A DNA stretch of 64,000 nt from Geodermatophilus saharensis (GCF_900188205.1 NZ_FZOH01000005.1:276456-340455), one strand, 5' to 3'; shown: positions 20,151 to 28,828, numbered from the stretch's first letter. Notes: generated by a model from the letters alone, not told the origin. A program made the numbers and translations.

Positions 20151-21139
20151 ACTTCGACCTCTCCGACGACCAGCGGGCCGCGGCGGCCGGCGCGCGCGAG
20201 TTCTTCACCGACTCGGTGCCGCTGTCGGCCGCGCGGGCCGCGCTCGACGGCGGCGGCGTCCCGGCGCCCGGCCGCAAGGCGCTGGCCGACATCGGGTTCC
20301 TCGGGATCACCGTGCCCGAGTCGGCCGGCGGCGCGGGCGGCAGCGTGCTCGACCTCGCCGTCGTCGCCGAGCAGGCCGGGGCGGTGCTGGCCGGACCCTC
20401 GCTGGTCACCGCCGCGCGGGCGGCGGTGCTGCTCGAGGGCGCGCCCGACCTCGCCGCGCAGCTGGCCGACGGGTCGGCGGCGATCGCCGTCCTCGACGGT
20501 CCGGTCACCGGCTCGGCGCCCTCGATCGACGCCGCCGACGCCACCGTCTTCCTCGGTCTCGACGGCGGCGCCCTGGTCGTCGGCGAGGGCGAGGTCACCC
20601 CCGGTCGGCCGCTGGACGCCACCCGTGGCCTGGCCCGCGTGCGGCTGACCTCCCGCCGGGTGCTGGCCGAGGACGCCGGCGCGCTGTGGGAGCGGGCGCG
20701 GCAGGTGGCCGCGGTGGTGCTGGCCGCCGAGGACCTCGGCGCCGCCGACCGCGCCGTCCTCATGGGCGTCGGGTACGCGCGGCAGCGGGAGGCGTTCGGC
20801 CGGCTGATCGGCTCCTACCAGGCGGTCAAGCACATGCTCGTCGACGCCTGGGTCGGCGTGGACCAGCTGCGCTCGCTGGTGTGGTGGGCGGCGTGGGCGG
20901 CCGACTCCGCGCCCGACGAGCTGCCGCTGGCCGCCTCCGCGGCCAAGGCCTACGCCGCCGAGGTGTCCGAGCGGGCCGCCGAGACGGTGGTGCAGGTGCA
21001 CGGCGGCATCGGCTTCACCTGGGAGCACGACGCCCACCTGTACTGGCGCCGCGCCAAGACCGACCGGCTGCTGCTCGGGGACGCCGCCGAGCACCTCGAC
21101 GCCGTCGCCCGGCTGGCCGTGGCCGGCGCCCTGGGCTGA
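20147..21139 (+). CDS. Acyl-CoA dehydrogenase, small partner subunit
   Basis: A 330-aa protein, shorter than a full acyl-CoA dehydrogenase and Ala-rich in its N-terminal half. The C-terminal domain keeps the family motif ARQREAFGRLIGSYQAVKHM and the VQVHGGIGFTWEHDAHLYWR region. The GTGA overlap with the upstream gene and GGAGG 6 nt before the GTG indicate coupled translation and a heteromeric enzyme. A 22-bp palindrome begins 8 nt after the stop. Confidence 0.88.
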   Translation: MNFDLSDDQRAAAAGAREFFTDSVPLSAARAALDGGGVPAPGRKALADIGFLGITVPESAGGAGGSVLDLAVVAEQAGAVLAGPSLVTAARAAVLLEGAPDLAAQLADGSAAIAVLDGPVTGSAPSIDAADATVFLGLDGGALVVGEGEVTPGRPLDATRGLARVRLTSRRVLAEDAGALWERARQVAAVVLAAEDLGAADRAVLMGVGYARQREAFGRLIGSYQAVKHMLVDAWVGVDQLRSLVWWAAWAADSAPDELPLAASAAKAYAAEVSERAAETVVQVHGGIGFTWEHDAHLYWRRAKTDRLLLGDAAEHLDAVARLAVAGALG

Positions 21140-21147
21140 CCCCTCCC

Positions 21148-21169
21148 GTGCACTTCCGCGGAAGTGCAC
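21148..21169. repeat. Perfect 22-bp palindrome (GTGCACTTCCG half-site)
   Basis: A single, perfect copy between the dehydrogenase stop and the start of the enoyl-CoA hydratase gene. It occupies the position where a ribosome-binding site would be expected. Confidence 0.9.
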
Positions 21170-21177
21170 GGCGCGCC

Positions 21178-22101
21178 GTGCCCACCTCGACCCGGGAGCC
21201 CACCACGGAACCGACCCAGCTGCGCTACGAGGTCGCCGACGGCGTCGCCACGATCACCCTCGACCGGCCCGACCGGCTCAACGCGTTCACCCCGGTGATG
21301 GCCGCCGAGCTTGCCCGGGCCGCCGCGGCCGCCGACGCCGACGACGCGGTGCGGGTCGTCGTCGTCACCGGGGCGGGGCGGGCGTTCTGCGCCGGCGCCG
21401 ACCTCGCCGCGGGCCCCGGCGCGCTCGGCGACCGCGCCCGCGGGGGGACCGGCGGCGGTGCCGAGCCCGGCCGCGGCAGCGTCGACGGCGTCCCGCGCGA
21501 CTGGGGCGGCATCGCCTCGCTGCCCTTCGCCGCGCTGCGCAAGCCGGTGATCGCCGCCGTCAACGGCCCGGCCGTGGGCATCGGCGCCACGCTGTTGCTG
21601 CCGATGGACGTCCGCATCGCCGCGGAGTCGGCGCGGTTCGGGTTCGTCTTCGTCCGCCGCGGCATCACGCCGGAGGCGGCGTCGTCGTGGTTCCTGCCGC
21701 GGCTGGTCGGGATCAGCCAGGCGATGGAGTGGGTGGCCACCGGCCGGGTGTTCGACGCCGCCGAGGCGCTGCGCGGCCGGCTGGTGTCGCGGGTGGTGCC
21801 CGACGCCGAGCTGCTGCCCACCGCCCTGGGCCTGGCCCGCGAGATCGCCGACAACACCTCCGGGGTCGCCGTCGCCGCCGCCCGGCAGCTGCTCTGGTCG
21901 ATGCTCGGCGAGGCCTCGCCCTGGGACGCGCACCGCGCCGAGTCCCGCGCGCTGGCCGAGCTGACCGCCGGCCCCGACGTCGCCGAGGGGGTGGCCGCGT
22001 TCCTCGCCAAGCGGCGCCCGGAGTTCCGCGCCCCGCTCGGCGACGGTGCGGTGGCCGGGGTCCCGCGCTGGCCCGCCCCACCCGGCGACGTCGGTCCCTG
22101 A
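21178..22101 (+). CDS. Enoyl-CoA hydratase/isomerase family protein
   Basis: A 307-aa crotonase-fold protein. It has VATITLDRPDRLNAFTPVM, the oxyanion-hole strand VVVVTGAGRAFCAGADLAAG, a 30-residue Gly-rich insert, then AAVNGPAVGIGATLLLPMD and RFGFVFVRRGITPEAASSWF, with the glutamate of PEAASSW at the second catalytic site. It would hydrate the enoyl-CoA made by the dehydrogenase pair. The GTG at 21178 is chosen by homology of the N-terminus; a GTG inside the palindrome at 21148 is also in frame and would add ten residues. No good Shine-Dalgarno is seen. Confidence 0.87.
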   Translation: MPTSTREPTTEPTQLRYEVADGVATITLDRPDRLNAFTPVMAAELARAAAAADADDAVRVVVVTGAGRAFCAGADLAAGPGALGDRARGGTGGGAEPGRGSVDGVPRDWGGIASLPFAALRKPVIAAVNGPAVGIGATLLLPMDVRIAAESARFGFVFVRRGITPEAASSWFLPRLVGISQAMEWVATGRVFDAAEALRGRLVSRVVPDAELLPTALGLAREIADNTSGVAVAAARQLLWSMLGEASPWDAHRAESRALAELTAGPDVAEGVAAFLAKRRPEFRAPLGDGAVAGVPRWPAPPGDVGP

Positions 22102-22111
22102 CCGGCGCTCC

Positions 22112-22513
22112 TCAGCCGAGCAGCCGGTGGGCGGCGCCGACGGCCCGGTAGGTCGCGGCCGCCCGGGCGTCGAGCGAGACGAGGTCGGCTCCGTGCTGCA
22201 GTGCGGTCACCGCGATGAGGGCGTCGTACGCCGCGCCGCCGGAGATCCCCTGACCGGCCAGCAGGTGCGGCAGTCGCGCGACCTCCTCGGCCGGGAGAGC
22301 CAGGGGAGGGGCGGTCGTGACCTGCCGGAGGAACTCCGCTGCCAGGCCCGGCACCACCCGGTGCGGCGGCGGGAGACGGGTGAGCACCGAGTACGTCTCC
22401 ACCACGCTGTGCGCCACCACCCGCGCGCCCTGCAGCGCGTCCCGGGCCGCGGCGTGCGACTCGTGCCAGGACGCGAAGGCGGCGACCAACACGCTCGTGT
22501 CGACCGCGATCAC
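22112..22513 (-). CDS. vapC: PIN-domain ribonuclease toxin (VapC-like)
   Basis: A 133-aa PIN domain. Acidic active-site residues are visible: the Asp of VIAVDTSVLVAAF at the N-terminus, the Glu of VVETYSVLTR, the Asp of AAYDALIAVTA and the Asp of ADLVSLDARA. It is the usual VapC size. It starts at GTG 22513, overlapping the antitoxin stop by 4 nt (GTGA). As a VapC it would cleave tRNA or rRNA unless bound by the partner antitoxin. Confidence 0.87.
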   Translation of the reverse strand: MIAVDTSVLVAAFASWHESHAAARDALQGARVVAHSVVETYSVLTRLPPPHRVVPGLAAEFLRQVTTAPPLALPAEEVARLPHLLAGQGISGGAAYDALIAVTALQHGADLVSLDARAAATYRAVGAAHRLLG

Positions 22514-22755
22514 CGCCGGGTGTGCTCGAGCGCCTCGCGCACCTGCTCGGCGGTGAGCGGGGGGAGGTCCACCTCCGGCACGGCCCGGACGCCACCCGCG
22601 GACTCCTCCAGGCGCATCGCCACCGGTGCCGGCTCGATCTCCAGGCGCCCGTCCCGCACCTGGACGAAGACCTCGTCCCCGGCGCGCAGCCCCAGGGCGT
22701 CCCGCAGGGCCTTGGGGACGACGAGGCGCCCGGCGCCGTCGATGGTCGTCCGCAT
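22510..22755 (-). CDS. vapB: AbrB/MazE-fold antitoxin (VapB-like)
   Basis: An 81-aa protein. The N-terminal swapped-hairpin AbrB fold is plain (MRTTIDGAGRLVVPKALRDA, then LGLRAGDEVFVQVRDGRLEI). The C-terminal tail (EVDLPPLTAEQVREALEHTR) would wrap the toxin. The ATG at 22755 is chosen because the upstream in-frame extension is translated palindrome DNA. It is upstream of and coupled to vapC. Such antitoxins usually autoregulate through palindromes; two palindromes lie 40 bp upstream. Confidence 0.85.
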   Translation of the reverse strand: MRTTIDGAGRLVVPKALRDALGLRAGDEVFVQVRDGRLEIEPAPVAMRLEESAGGVRAVPEVDLPPLTAEQVREALEHTRR

Positions 22756-22794
22756 GGCAGGAAAATACCATCGACGCTGAGCGTCCCGGCTGAC

Positions 22795-22839
22795 GGGCAC
22801 TTCCGCGGATGTGCACGGTGCACATCCGCGGAAGTGCAT
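22795..22839. repeat. Two 22-bp palindromes arranged as one larger inverted repeat
   Basis: Two variant copies, at 22795-22816 and 22818-22839, face each other. GCACTTCCGCGGATGTGCAC and its exact reverse complement are separated by one G, so the pair forms a perfect 41-bp palindrome. It starts 3 nt after the ABC permease stop and lies upstream of vapB. Confidence 0.9.
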
Positions 22840-22842
22840 GGC

Positions 22843-25317
22843 TCAACCCGCCGCGAGAGCGGCGACCGGCGGGATGCGGGCCGCGCGGCGGGCCGGCAGC
22901 ACCGAGGCGAGCAGGCCGGCGACGGTGGCGACGACGACGATCGCGGCCACCTGCAGCCACGGGACGTCGACCACGACCTCGCCGGCCATCCCCAGCACCG
23001 ACGCCGTCCCGGTGACGCCGTAGACGCCGCCGAGGACGACGCCGAGCACCGCGGCCACGCCGGACACCACCACCGCCTCCCACGCCAGCAGCCCGCGCAG
23101 CTGCCCGCGGGTGAGACCCACCGCCCGCAGCAGGCCGTTCTCCTGCCGCCGCTCGACCACCGACAGCGCCAGCGTGTTGCCCACGCCGATCAGCGCGATG
23201 ACCACCGCGACGCCGAGCAGGCCGGTGACGACCAGCAGCAGCACGTCGAGCACCTCGTCCATCTGCTGGCGCAGGCTGACCACGCCGGTGACCTGCGCGT
23301 CGGGCACCACCGACCCCACGGTGTCGGTGACCGTGTCGACGACGGCGGCCTGCACGTCGGCGTCGCTGTCGTCGAGCCGTAGCCACAGCTGCCCGACCGC
23401 GGCTCCCGGGGCCAGCGCCGCGAGGTCGCCGGTGGTCAGCAGCAGCGGCGCGTCGTCGTCGACGATCCCGGCGCGCAGCGACAGGGCGCGACCGTCGAGC
23501 GTCAGCGGCACCGGGTCGCCGTCGGCCACGGACCAGGAGTCGGCCAGCCACCGCGGCAGCAGCGCCTGCCCGGGCTGCGGCAGCGGGGTCTCGGCGGTCG
23601 ACCGCAGGGTCGGGACGGCGGTCGCCGGGTCGATCCCGTACACGGTCCACGGCTGGCCGTCCGGGCCGGTCGGCTGGGCGACGGTGAGCGCCGTCCCGGT
23701 CGCGACGCCGCCGAGGTCCCCCAGCCGGCCCAGCAGCGACGGGGGGAGCTCGCCGGAGAGCCCCTCGACGACGACGTCGGCGGGGTACTGCGCGGCCAGT
23801 CCGGCGGTCGCCGTGGCCCGGGTGGAGGCGGTGCCGACCACCATCGCGGTGGTCAGCGTGACGCCGATGAGCAGCGCGGTCGCCGTCGCCGCCGTCCGCC
23901 GCGGGTTGCGGGTGGCGTTGCCGGCCGCCAGCCGCGCCGGCACCCCGCCCAGCCGGGCGACCAGCCCGCCCGCGGCGCGCACCACCGGCGGCAGCGCGCG
24001 CTGGGCGAGCAGGACGACGCCGAGGAAGCTGGCCACCCCGCCGGGCAGCGCCACGAACACGCTCGCCACAGCGACACCGACGGCCAGCAGCGCTGCCCCG
24101 GGCAGGAGCAGCAGCAGCCCGAGCACCAGCCGCACCACGCCGGGCCGGGAGCGCAGCGGCGCCGGGTCCAGCGGGCGCATCGCGGCCAGCGGCGCGACCC
24201 GGGTCGCCGCGCGGGCCGGCGCGGCGGCGGCCAGCAGGGTGGTCAGCGTGCCCACGGCCAGGCCGGCGAGGACGGCGGTGAGCGGCACCGACAGGCCCGA
24301 CAGCGGCACGGGGGACTCCACGCCCCCGGCCAGCGCGGACACCGCCCCGGCCAGCCCGATCCCGGCTGCCACACCGACGACGGAGGCGGCCAGCCCGGTG
24401 AGCGCGGCCTCGACCAGCACGCCGCGGCGCACCTGCCGCGCGGTGGCGCCGACGCAGCGCAGCAGCGCCAGCTCCCGGGTCCGCTGCGCGAGCAGGACGG
24501 CGAAGGTGTTGGCGATGACCAGCCCCGCGACGAGCACCGCGACGGTGCCGAAGACCAGCAGCACCGCGGCGAGCGCGGTCGCGTTGCCGAGCATCGACCC
24601 GGCGCGGTGCTCGGCCTGCGCGGTGCCGGTGCGCACGGTGAGCCCGGACCCGGGGAGGGCGGTGGCGACCGCGTCGGCCAGCACCTGCGGGTCGGTGCCG
24701 GGCCTGCCTGCGATCCGCAGCTCGGTCGGGTCCACCGCGCCCCACGCCTGCGCCTGGGCGGGGGTGGCCCAGGCCCGGCCGTACAGGCCGGCCTCGGGGT
24801 CGCCGCCGAGGTCGACGACGCCGGTGACGGTGACCGCGGTGGAGGTCTCGGTGCCGTCGGCGGCGGTCGCCGTCACCCGCAGCACGTCGCCGACGTCCGC
24901 GCCGACGCGCTCGCTCACGGCCACCTCGCCGGGCCGGTCGGGCAGCGCGCCGTCGGCGAGCCGCTGCCACCGCAGCGCGGGGTCGTCGGCGACCGCGCCC
25001 ACGACCAGGTACTGCGCCCCGGTGCGGCCGGGTGCGACCGCCTGCACCGAGGTCTGCCACTCCGGGGCGACGGCGCGGACGCCGTCCAGCGCGGTGAGGA
25101 CGGCCAGCTCGTCGAGCAGCGAGCTGCCGTCGTCGGAGGTGACGACGGCGTCCGCGCCGACGTACTGGGCGCCGGCGGCGGTCAGCACGGTGGTGCGGGT
25201 GGTCTCGTTGAGCACGAGGGTGGCGACGACGAAGGCGACCGCCAGCACGACGGCCAGGCAGGAGGCGACCAGGCGCGGCAGGTGCGCGCGCAGACCGGCC
25301 AGGGTGGTGGACAGCAC
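22843..25317 (-). CDS. ABC transporter permease, FtsX/MacB type (two FtsX domains)
   Basis: An 824-aa membrane protein. The order is: N-terminal helix (LPRLVASCLAVVLAVAFVVA), a large extracytoplasmic domain, three helices, a fourth-to-seventh helix block in the middle, a second extracytoplasmic domain, and a final FtsX domain (DVLLLVVTGLLGVAVVIALI, GLLRAVGLTRGQLRGLLAWE). This is the ten-helix layout of actinobacterial macrolide/peptide-type exporters and lipoprotein-release-like systems. The ATPase gene ends 3 nt upstream, so they form one transporter, probably under the two-component system further upstream. Confidence 0.9.
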   Translation of the reverse strand: MLSTTLAGLRAHLPRLVASCLAVVLAVAFVVATLVLNETTRTTVLTAAGAQYVGADAVVTSDDGSSLLDELAVLTALDGVRAVAPEWQTSVQAVAPGRTGAQYLVVGAVADDPALRWQRLADGALPDRPGEVAVSERVGADVGDVLRVTATAADGTETSTAVTVTGVVDLGGDPEAGLYGRAWATPAQAQAWGAVDPTELRIAGRPGTDPQVLADAVATALPGSGLTVRTGTAQAEHRAGSMLGNATALAAVLLVFGTVAVLVAGLVIANTFAVLLAQRTRELALLRCVGATARQVRRGVLVEAALTGLAASVVGVAAGIGLAGAVSALAGGVESPVPLSGLSVPLTAVLAGLAVGTLTTLLAAAAPARAATRVAPLAAMRPLDPAPLRSRPGVVRLVLGLLLLLPGAALLAVGVAVASVFVALPGGVASFLGVVLLAQRALPPVVRAAGGLVARLGGVPARLAAGNATRNPRRTAATATALLIGVTLTTAMVVGTASTRATATAGLAAQYPADVVVEGLSGELPPSLLGRLGDLGGVATGTALTVAQPTGPDGQPWTVYGIDPATAVPTLRSTAETPLPQPGQALLPRWLADSWSVADGDPVPLTLDGRALSLRAGIVDDDAPLLLTTGDLAALAPGAAVGQLWLRLDDSDADVQAAVVDTVTDTVGSVVPDAQVTGVVSLRQQMDEVLDVLLLVVTGLLGVAVVIALIGVGNTLALSVVERRQENGLLRAVGLTRGQLRGLLAWEAVVVSGVAAVLGVVLGGVYGVTGTASVLGMAGEVVVDVPWLQVAAIVVVATVAGLLASVLPARRAARIPPVAALAAG

Positions 25318-25320
25318 CGG

Positions 25321-26094
25321 TCAGCCCCCGAGCCCGCGGAGCGCGTCGAGCACGGACGCGGCGGTGGGCCGCTCGACCTCACCGGCGAGCCGGCCGTCGG
25401 CCAGCAGCACGACGCGGTCGGCGTAGGAGGCCGCGGTCGGGTCGTGGGTGACCATGACGACGGTCTGGCCGGTCTCGCGGACGCTGCTGCGCAGCAGGTC
25501 CAGCACCTCCGCGCCGGCGCGGGAGTCGAGGTTGCCGGTGGGCTCGTCGGCGAAGACGACGTCGGGGCGGGGCAGCAGCGCCCGGGCGATGGCCACCCGC
25601 TGCTGCTGGCCGCCGGAGAGCTCCGCGGGGCGGTGCCGCAGCCGCTCGCGCAGGCCGAGGCGGGCGATGACGGCGTCGAACCAGGCGGGGTCGGGACGGC
25701 GGCCGGCCAGCTGCATCGGCAGCACCACGTTCTCCCGCGCGTCGAGCACCGGCAGCAGGTTGAACGCCTGGAAGACGAAGCCGACGCGCTCGCGGCGCAG
25801 CCGGGTCAACTCGTCGTCGCGCAGCCGGGTCAGCTCGGTGCCGCCGAGGAACACCTGCCCGGAGGTGGCGGTGTCGAGGCCGGCCAGGCAGTGCATGAGC
25901 GTCGACTTGCCCGAGCCGGACGGGCCCATGATCGCGGTGAACCCGCCGCGGGCGAAGTCGACGTCGACGCCGTCGAGGGCGAGGACGGCGGTGTCACCGG
26001 AGCCGTACACCTTGGTCAGCCCGGTGGCCCGGACGGCGGCGGACGACACCGGCGCCGGCGGCTCGCCGGGCACGGTCATGACGGGGACGGACAC
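25321..26094 (-). CDS. ABC transporter ATP-binding protein (LolD/MacB type)
   Basis: A 257-aa ATPase: Walker [10 protein letters not shown] (residues 57-65), Q-loop region [10 protein letters not shown], signature [15 protein letters not shown], Walker [14 protein letters not shown] and switch His in [10 protein letters not shown]. It belongs to the MacB/LolD subgroup that pairs with FtsX-type permeases. The GTG at 26094 is preferred because GGAGG stands 5 nt upstream; an ATG five codons on is the alternative. Three tandem palindromes lie between this gene and the response regulator upstream. Confidence 0.9.
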   Translation of the reverse strand: MSVPVMTVPGEPPAPVSSAAVRATGLTKVYGSGDTAVLALDGVDVDFARGGFTAIMGPSGSGKSTLMHCLAGLDTATSGQVFLGGTELTRLRDDELTRLRRERVGFVFQAFNLLPVLDARENVVLPMQLAGRRPDPAWFDAVIARLGLRERLRHRPAELSGGQQQRVAIARALLPRPDVVFADEPTGNLDSRAGAEVLDLLRSSVRETGQTVVMVTHDPTAASYADRVVLLADGRLAGEVERPTAASVLDALRGLGG

Positions 26095-26200
26095 GGGGAC
26101 CTCCGCGGGTCGGTTCCTGGGGACGCAGGGACCCTCGCGGCCGGGTGCGTCCTCCCGCGTCGTCGCCCGGGACGATCCCGCCGTCCTCCCGTGGTCGTAC

Positions 26201-26286
26201 GTGCACGTCCGCAGAAGTGCCCGGGGAGGGGCGTGCACGTCCGCGGAAGTGCGCGGGGAGGGGCGTGCACGTCCGCGGAAGTGCGC
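26201..26286. repeat. Three palindromes in a 32-bp tandem array
   Basis: Copies at 26201-26222, 26233-26254 and 26265-26286 are spaced exactly 32 bp apart. The core is GTGCACGTCCGC then GGAAGTGC (first copy GCAG), with GGGGAGGGGC spacers. Relative to the consensus palindrome, the left arm has G for T. The array begins 3 nt after the response-regulator stop and ends about 105 bp before the ATPase start. Confidence 0.9.
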
Positions 26287-26289
26287 GGG

Positions 26290-26973
26290 TCAGGCGTCGC
26301 GGAGGAGGTCGGCGGGGGAGACGAGCCCGGTCCGGTAGGCGAGGACGACGGCCTGCACGCGGTCGCGCGAGCCGGTCTTGGCCAGCACCCGCCCGACGTG
26401 GGTCTTCACCGTCGCCTCGCTGACGAACAGCCGCCCGGCGATCTCGGTGTTGGTGGCGCCGAGCGCCATCTGCACGAGCACCTCGCGCTCGCGCGGGGTC
26501 AGGTCGGCCAGTTCCGCGCCGCCGGCCACCGTCGCCGGCGCCGCGCCGCGCAGCAGGGGCGCCACGTGCTGCAGCAGCCGGCGGGTGGAGCTGGCCGCGA
26601 TCACCGAGTCGCCGGCGTGCACGGTGCGCACCGCGTCCAGCATCTCCTCCGGCGGCGCGTCCTTGAGGAGGAAGCCGCTGGCACCCGCGCCGATCGCGGC
26701 GACGACGTACTCGTCGAGGTCGAAGGTGGTCAGCACGACCACCCGCGGCGGGTCGGGCAGCGCGGTGACCCGGCGGGTGGCCTCGATGCCGTCGGTGCGC
26801 GGCATCCGCACGTCCATCAGGACGACGTCGGCAGCGGTCCGCTCGAGCAGCAGCACCGCCGCCTCGCCGTCGCCGGCCTCCCCGACGACGGTGAGGTCGG
26901 GCTGGGAGTCGATGACCATCCGGAAGCCCGCGCGCACCATCTGCTGGTCGTCGACCAGCACGACCCGGATCAG
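26290..26973 (-). CDS. NarL/LuxR-type response regulator, probable CTG start
   Basis: A 227-aa regulator: receiver domain (acidic pair at residues 8-9, phosphoacceptor D54 in [23 protein letters not shown]) and LuxR-type helix-turn-helix ([36 protein letters not shown]). The first ATG/GTG available (GTG 26961) would cut off most of strand beta-1. A CTG at 26973 overlaps the kinase TGA as CTGA and gives the full (M)[10 protein letters not shown] strand, so it is used here. It is paired with the kinase and sits in front of the ABC transporter it may control. Confidence 0.88.
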   Translation of the reverse strand: MIRVVLVDDQQMVRAGFRMVIDSQPDLTVVGEAGDGEAAVLLLERTAADVVLMDVRMPRTDGIEATRRVTALPDPPRVVVLTTFDLDEYVVAAIGAGASGFLLKDAPPEEMLDAVRTVHAGDSVIAASSTRRLLQHVAPLLRGAAPATVAGGAELADLTPREREVLVQMALGATNTEIAGRLFVSEATVKTHVGRVLAKTGSRDRVQAVVLAYRTGLVSPADLLRDA

Positions 26974-28163
26974 CGGACACCCCCGATCGGCAGGACGGCG
27001 TGCACCCGCCAGCCACCGCCGGCGCGGGGACCGGCCTCCACCCGACCGCGGTGCAGCTGCGCCCGCTCGTGCATGCCGCGCAGCCCCTGCCCGTCGCCCG
27101 CGGCCGCCTCCCCGGCCACCGCGGCCGCCGCGCCGCGGCCGTCGTCGAGCACCGACAGCTCCAGGGAGTCCGGCCGCCAGTGCAGCCGCACCCAGGCCCG
27201 CACGCCGGGCCCGGCGTGCTTGAGCACGTTGGTCAGCGACTCCTGCACGATCCGGTAGGCGGCCAGCTGCGGACCGGCGGCCATGGGCCCCGGCTCGCCC
27301 TCCACCAGCAGGTCGACGTCGAGCCCGCTGGCCCGGACGTCGTCGACGAGCGCGGGGACGGCGGCGACGTCGGGCTGGGGGGCGTACTGCTCGGCGGTGC
27401 CGTCGCGGAGCACGCCGAGCAGGGCCCGCATGTCGGTGAGCGCCTGGCGGCCGGTGGTGGCGATCGCCTCGAGGGCGCCGGTGGCGGCCGCGGGGTCGGC
27501 CCGTCCCGCGTAGCGGCCGCCGTCTGCCTGCGCGATGACCACCGACAGGGAGTGCGCGACGACGTCGTGCATCTCGCGGGCGATGCGCGCCCGCTCGGCG
27601 GTGGCGGCCAGCCGCATCTCCTGGTCGCGCTCGACCTCCAGCAGCCGGGCGCGCTCGGCCAGCCCGGCGAGCTCGCCGAGCCGGGAGCGGCGCACGCGGC
27701 CGAGCGCCCAGGCGGCGACCACGGAGACCGCGATCGAGCCGACGGTGACCAGCAGCGCCTCGCCGCTCCCCGACGCGTACCAGCGCAGGGCGGCGAGGAC
27801 GGCGCCGGCGAGGCCGACGACCAGCCCGCCCCGGGCCGCCCAGCCCGGGGCGTAGGCGGCCAGCGCGTAGACCATGAAGAGCGCCGCGACGTTGGCGAGG
27901 AGGAAGTCGGTGCCGGCCACCAGCTCGGCCAGCCCGGCCGCGGTGACGACGGCGGCGGCCGGGACCGGCGCCCGCCGTCGCCAGGCCAGCGGGGTCACCA
28001 GCGCGACGCCGAGGAGGAAGGCCGGGACCTCCGAACCCCAGTAGCTCTGGGCCGGCGCGACGACGGTCACCAGCCCGACGAGCGCGGCGAGCGCGACGTC
28101 GGCGGCGAACGGCCGCTCGCGCAGCGTCGTCGAGAGCTGCTCCAGGGGGAGGCGCTGGTCCAT
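26970..28163 (-). CDS. Two-component sensor histidine kinase (HisKA_3 type)
   Basis: A 397-aa membrane kinase with five or six N-terminal helices and no large external loop, then a coiled linker (LAERARLLEVERDQEMRLAA), phosphoacceptor His199 in RIAREMHDVVAHSLSVVIAQ, N box in YRIVQESLTNVLKHAGPG and G box GQGLRGMHERAQLHRG. Intramembrane-sensing kinases of this shape often watch cell-envelope stress, which fits the downstream FtsX-type exporter, but the stimulus is inferred. It is the first gene of a kinase-regulator-ATPase-permease row. Confidence 0.92.
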   Translation of the reverse strand: MDQRLPLEQLSTTLRERPFAADVALAALVGLVTVVAPAQSYWGSEVPAFLLGVALVTPLAWRRRAPVPAAAVVTAAGLAELVAGTDFLLANVAALFMVYALAAYAPGWAARGGLVVGLAGAVLAALRWYASGSGEALLVTVGSIAVSVVAAWALGRVRRSRLGELAGLAERARLLEVERDQEMRLAATAERARIAREMHDVVAHSLSVVIAQADGGRYAGRADPAAATGALEAIATTGRQALTDMRALLGVLRDGTAEQYAPQPDVAAVPALVDDVRASGLDVDLLVEGEPGPMAAGPQLAAYRIVQESLTNVLKHAGPGVRAWVRLHWRPDSLELSVLDDGRGAAAAVAGEAAAGDGQGLRGMHERAQLHRGRVEAGPRAGGGWRVHAVLPIGGVR

Positions 28164-28242
28164 CGGCGCCGACCCTAGGCAGCGCCGGCGCCCCCGTCGT
28201 CCACCCGGGGGAGGACCCGCCGCTCGTCCTGCGGGCGGAGGG

Positions 28243-28740
28243 TCAGGAGGGGTCGAGGTGGCGCAGCAGGGTCTCGCCGATGTCGCGCATCGCGGCGACC
28301 TGCTGGGGGGAGAGCTGGTCGAACAGGTGGGTGCGCACGCCCTCGACGTGCACCGGGGCGGCGGCCTCCAGGGCGGCGAAGCCCTCGTCGGTGAGCACGG
28401 CGAGCAGGCCGCGGCCGTCCTCGGGGCACTCCTGGCGCCGGACCCAGCCGCGCTCCTCCAGGCGGGAGACCGCGTGCGACAGGCGGCTGCGGGAGGACAG
28501 GCAGCGGTCGGCGAGCTCGCTCATCCGCATCTGGCGCCCGGGGGTCTCCGACAGCTGGACGAGGATCTCGTAGTACGTGTGCGGGATGCCGGTGGCGCGG
28601 GTCAGCTCGCGGTCGAGCCGGTCCTGCAGCAGTTGGGTGCTGTAGAGCCAGGCGCGCCAGGCCCGCTGCTCCTCGGCGTCGAGCCAGCGCGTCTCCCCGT
28701 GCTCCGGCCGCGGTGTGCGGGAGGACACGTCGGTGGTCAT
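28243..28740 (-). CDS. MarR-family transcriptional regulator
   Basis: A 165-aa regulator: dimerization helices at the ends and a winged helix in the middle (LVQLSETPGRQMRMSELADR, CLSSRSRLSHAVSRLEERGW, RRQECPEDGRGLLAVLTDEG as recognition helix and wing). It is divergent from yceI with an 88-bp gap that contains two spaced direct repeats, so it probably represses yceI and itself. The effector is unknown. Confidence 0.9.
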   Translation of the reverse strand: MTTDVSSRTPRPEHGETRWLDAEEQRAWRAWLYSTQLLQDRLDRELTRATGIPHTYYEILVQLSETPGRQMRMSELADRCLSSRSRLSHAVSRLEERGWVRRQECPEDGRGLLAVLTDEGFAALEAAAPVHVEGVRTHLFDQLSPQQVAAMRDIGETLLRHLDPS

Positions 28741-28765
28741 GTCCTCCAGGGTACTGGCGGAATAA

Positions 28766-28813
28766 TCAAGTGCTCAACTATGCTCCACGCGGCGAACGTC
28801 AAACGTTCAACTA
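28766..28813. promoter_or_regulatory. Two direct-repeat MarR operator candidates with yceI promoter
   Basis: TCAAGTGCTCAACTA (28766-28780) and TCAAACGTTCAACTA (28799-28813) are direct repeats 33 bp apart, about three helical turns. The second is nested in GAACGT-CAA-ACGTTC. A -10-like TATGCT (28779-28784) overlaps the first site. Confidence 0.55.
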
Positions 28814-28828
28814 CAAGGAGTCCTGAAC

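Noticed and set aside
21148..21178. Start of the enoyl-CoA hydratase at the GTG inside the palindrome
   Set aside because: The extra residues (VHFRGSARRA) are translated repeat DNA and not family-like; the GTG at 21178 is preferred, though neither has a good ribosome-binding site.
26201..26286. CRISPR-like spacing of three repeats
   Set aside because: The units are palindromic, the 10-bp spacers are nearly identical, and there are no cas genes.
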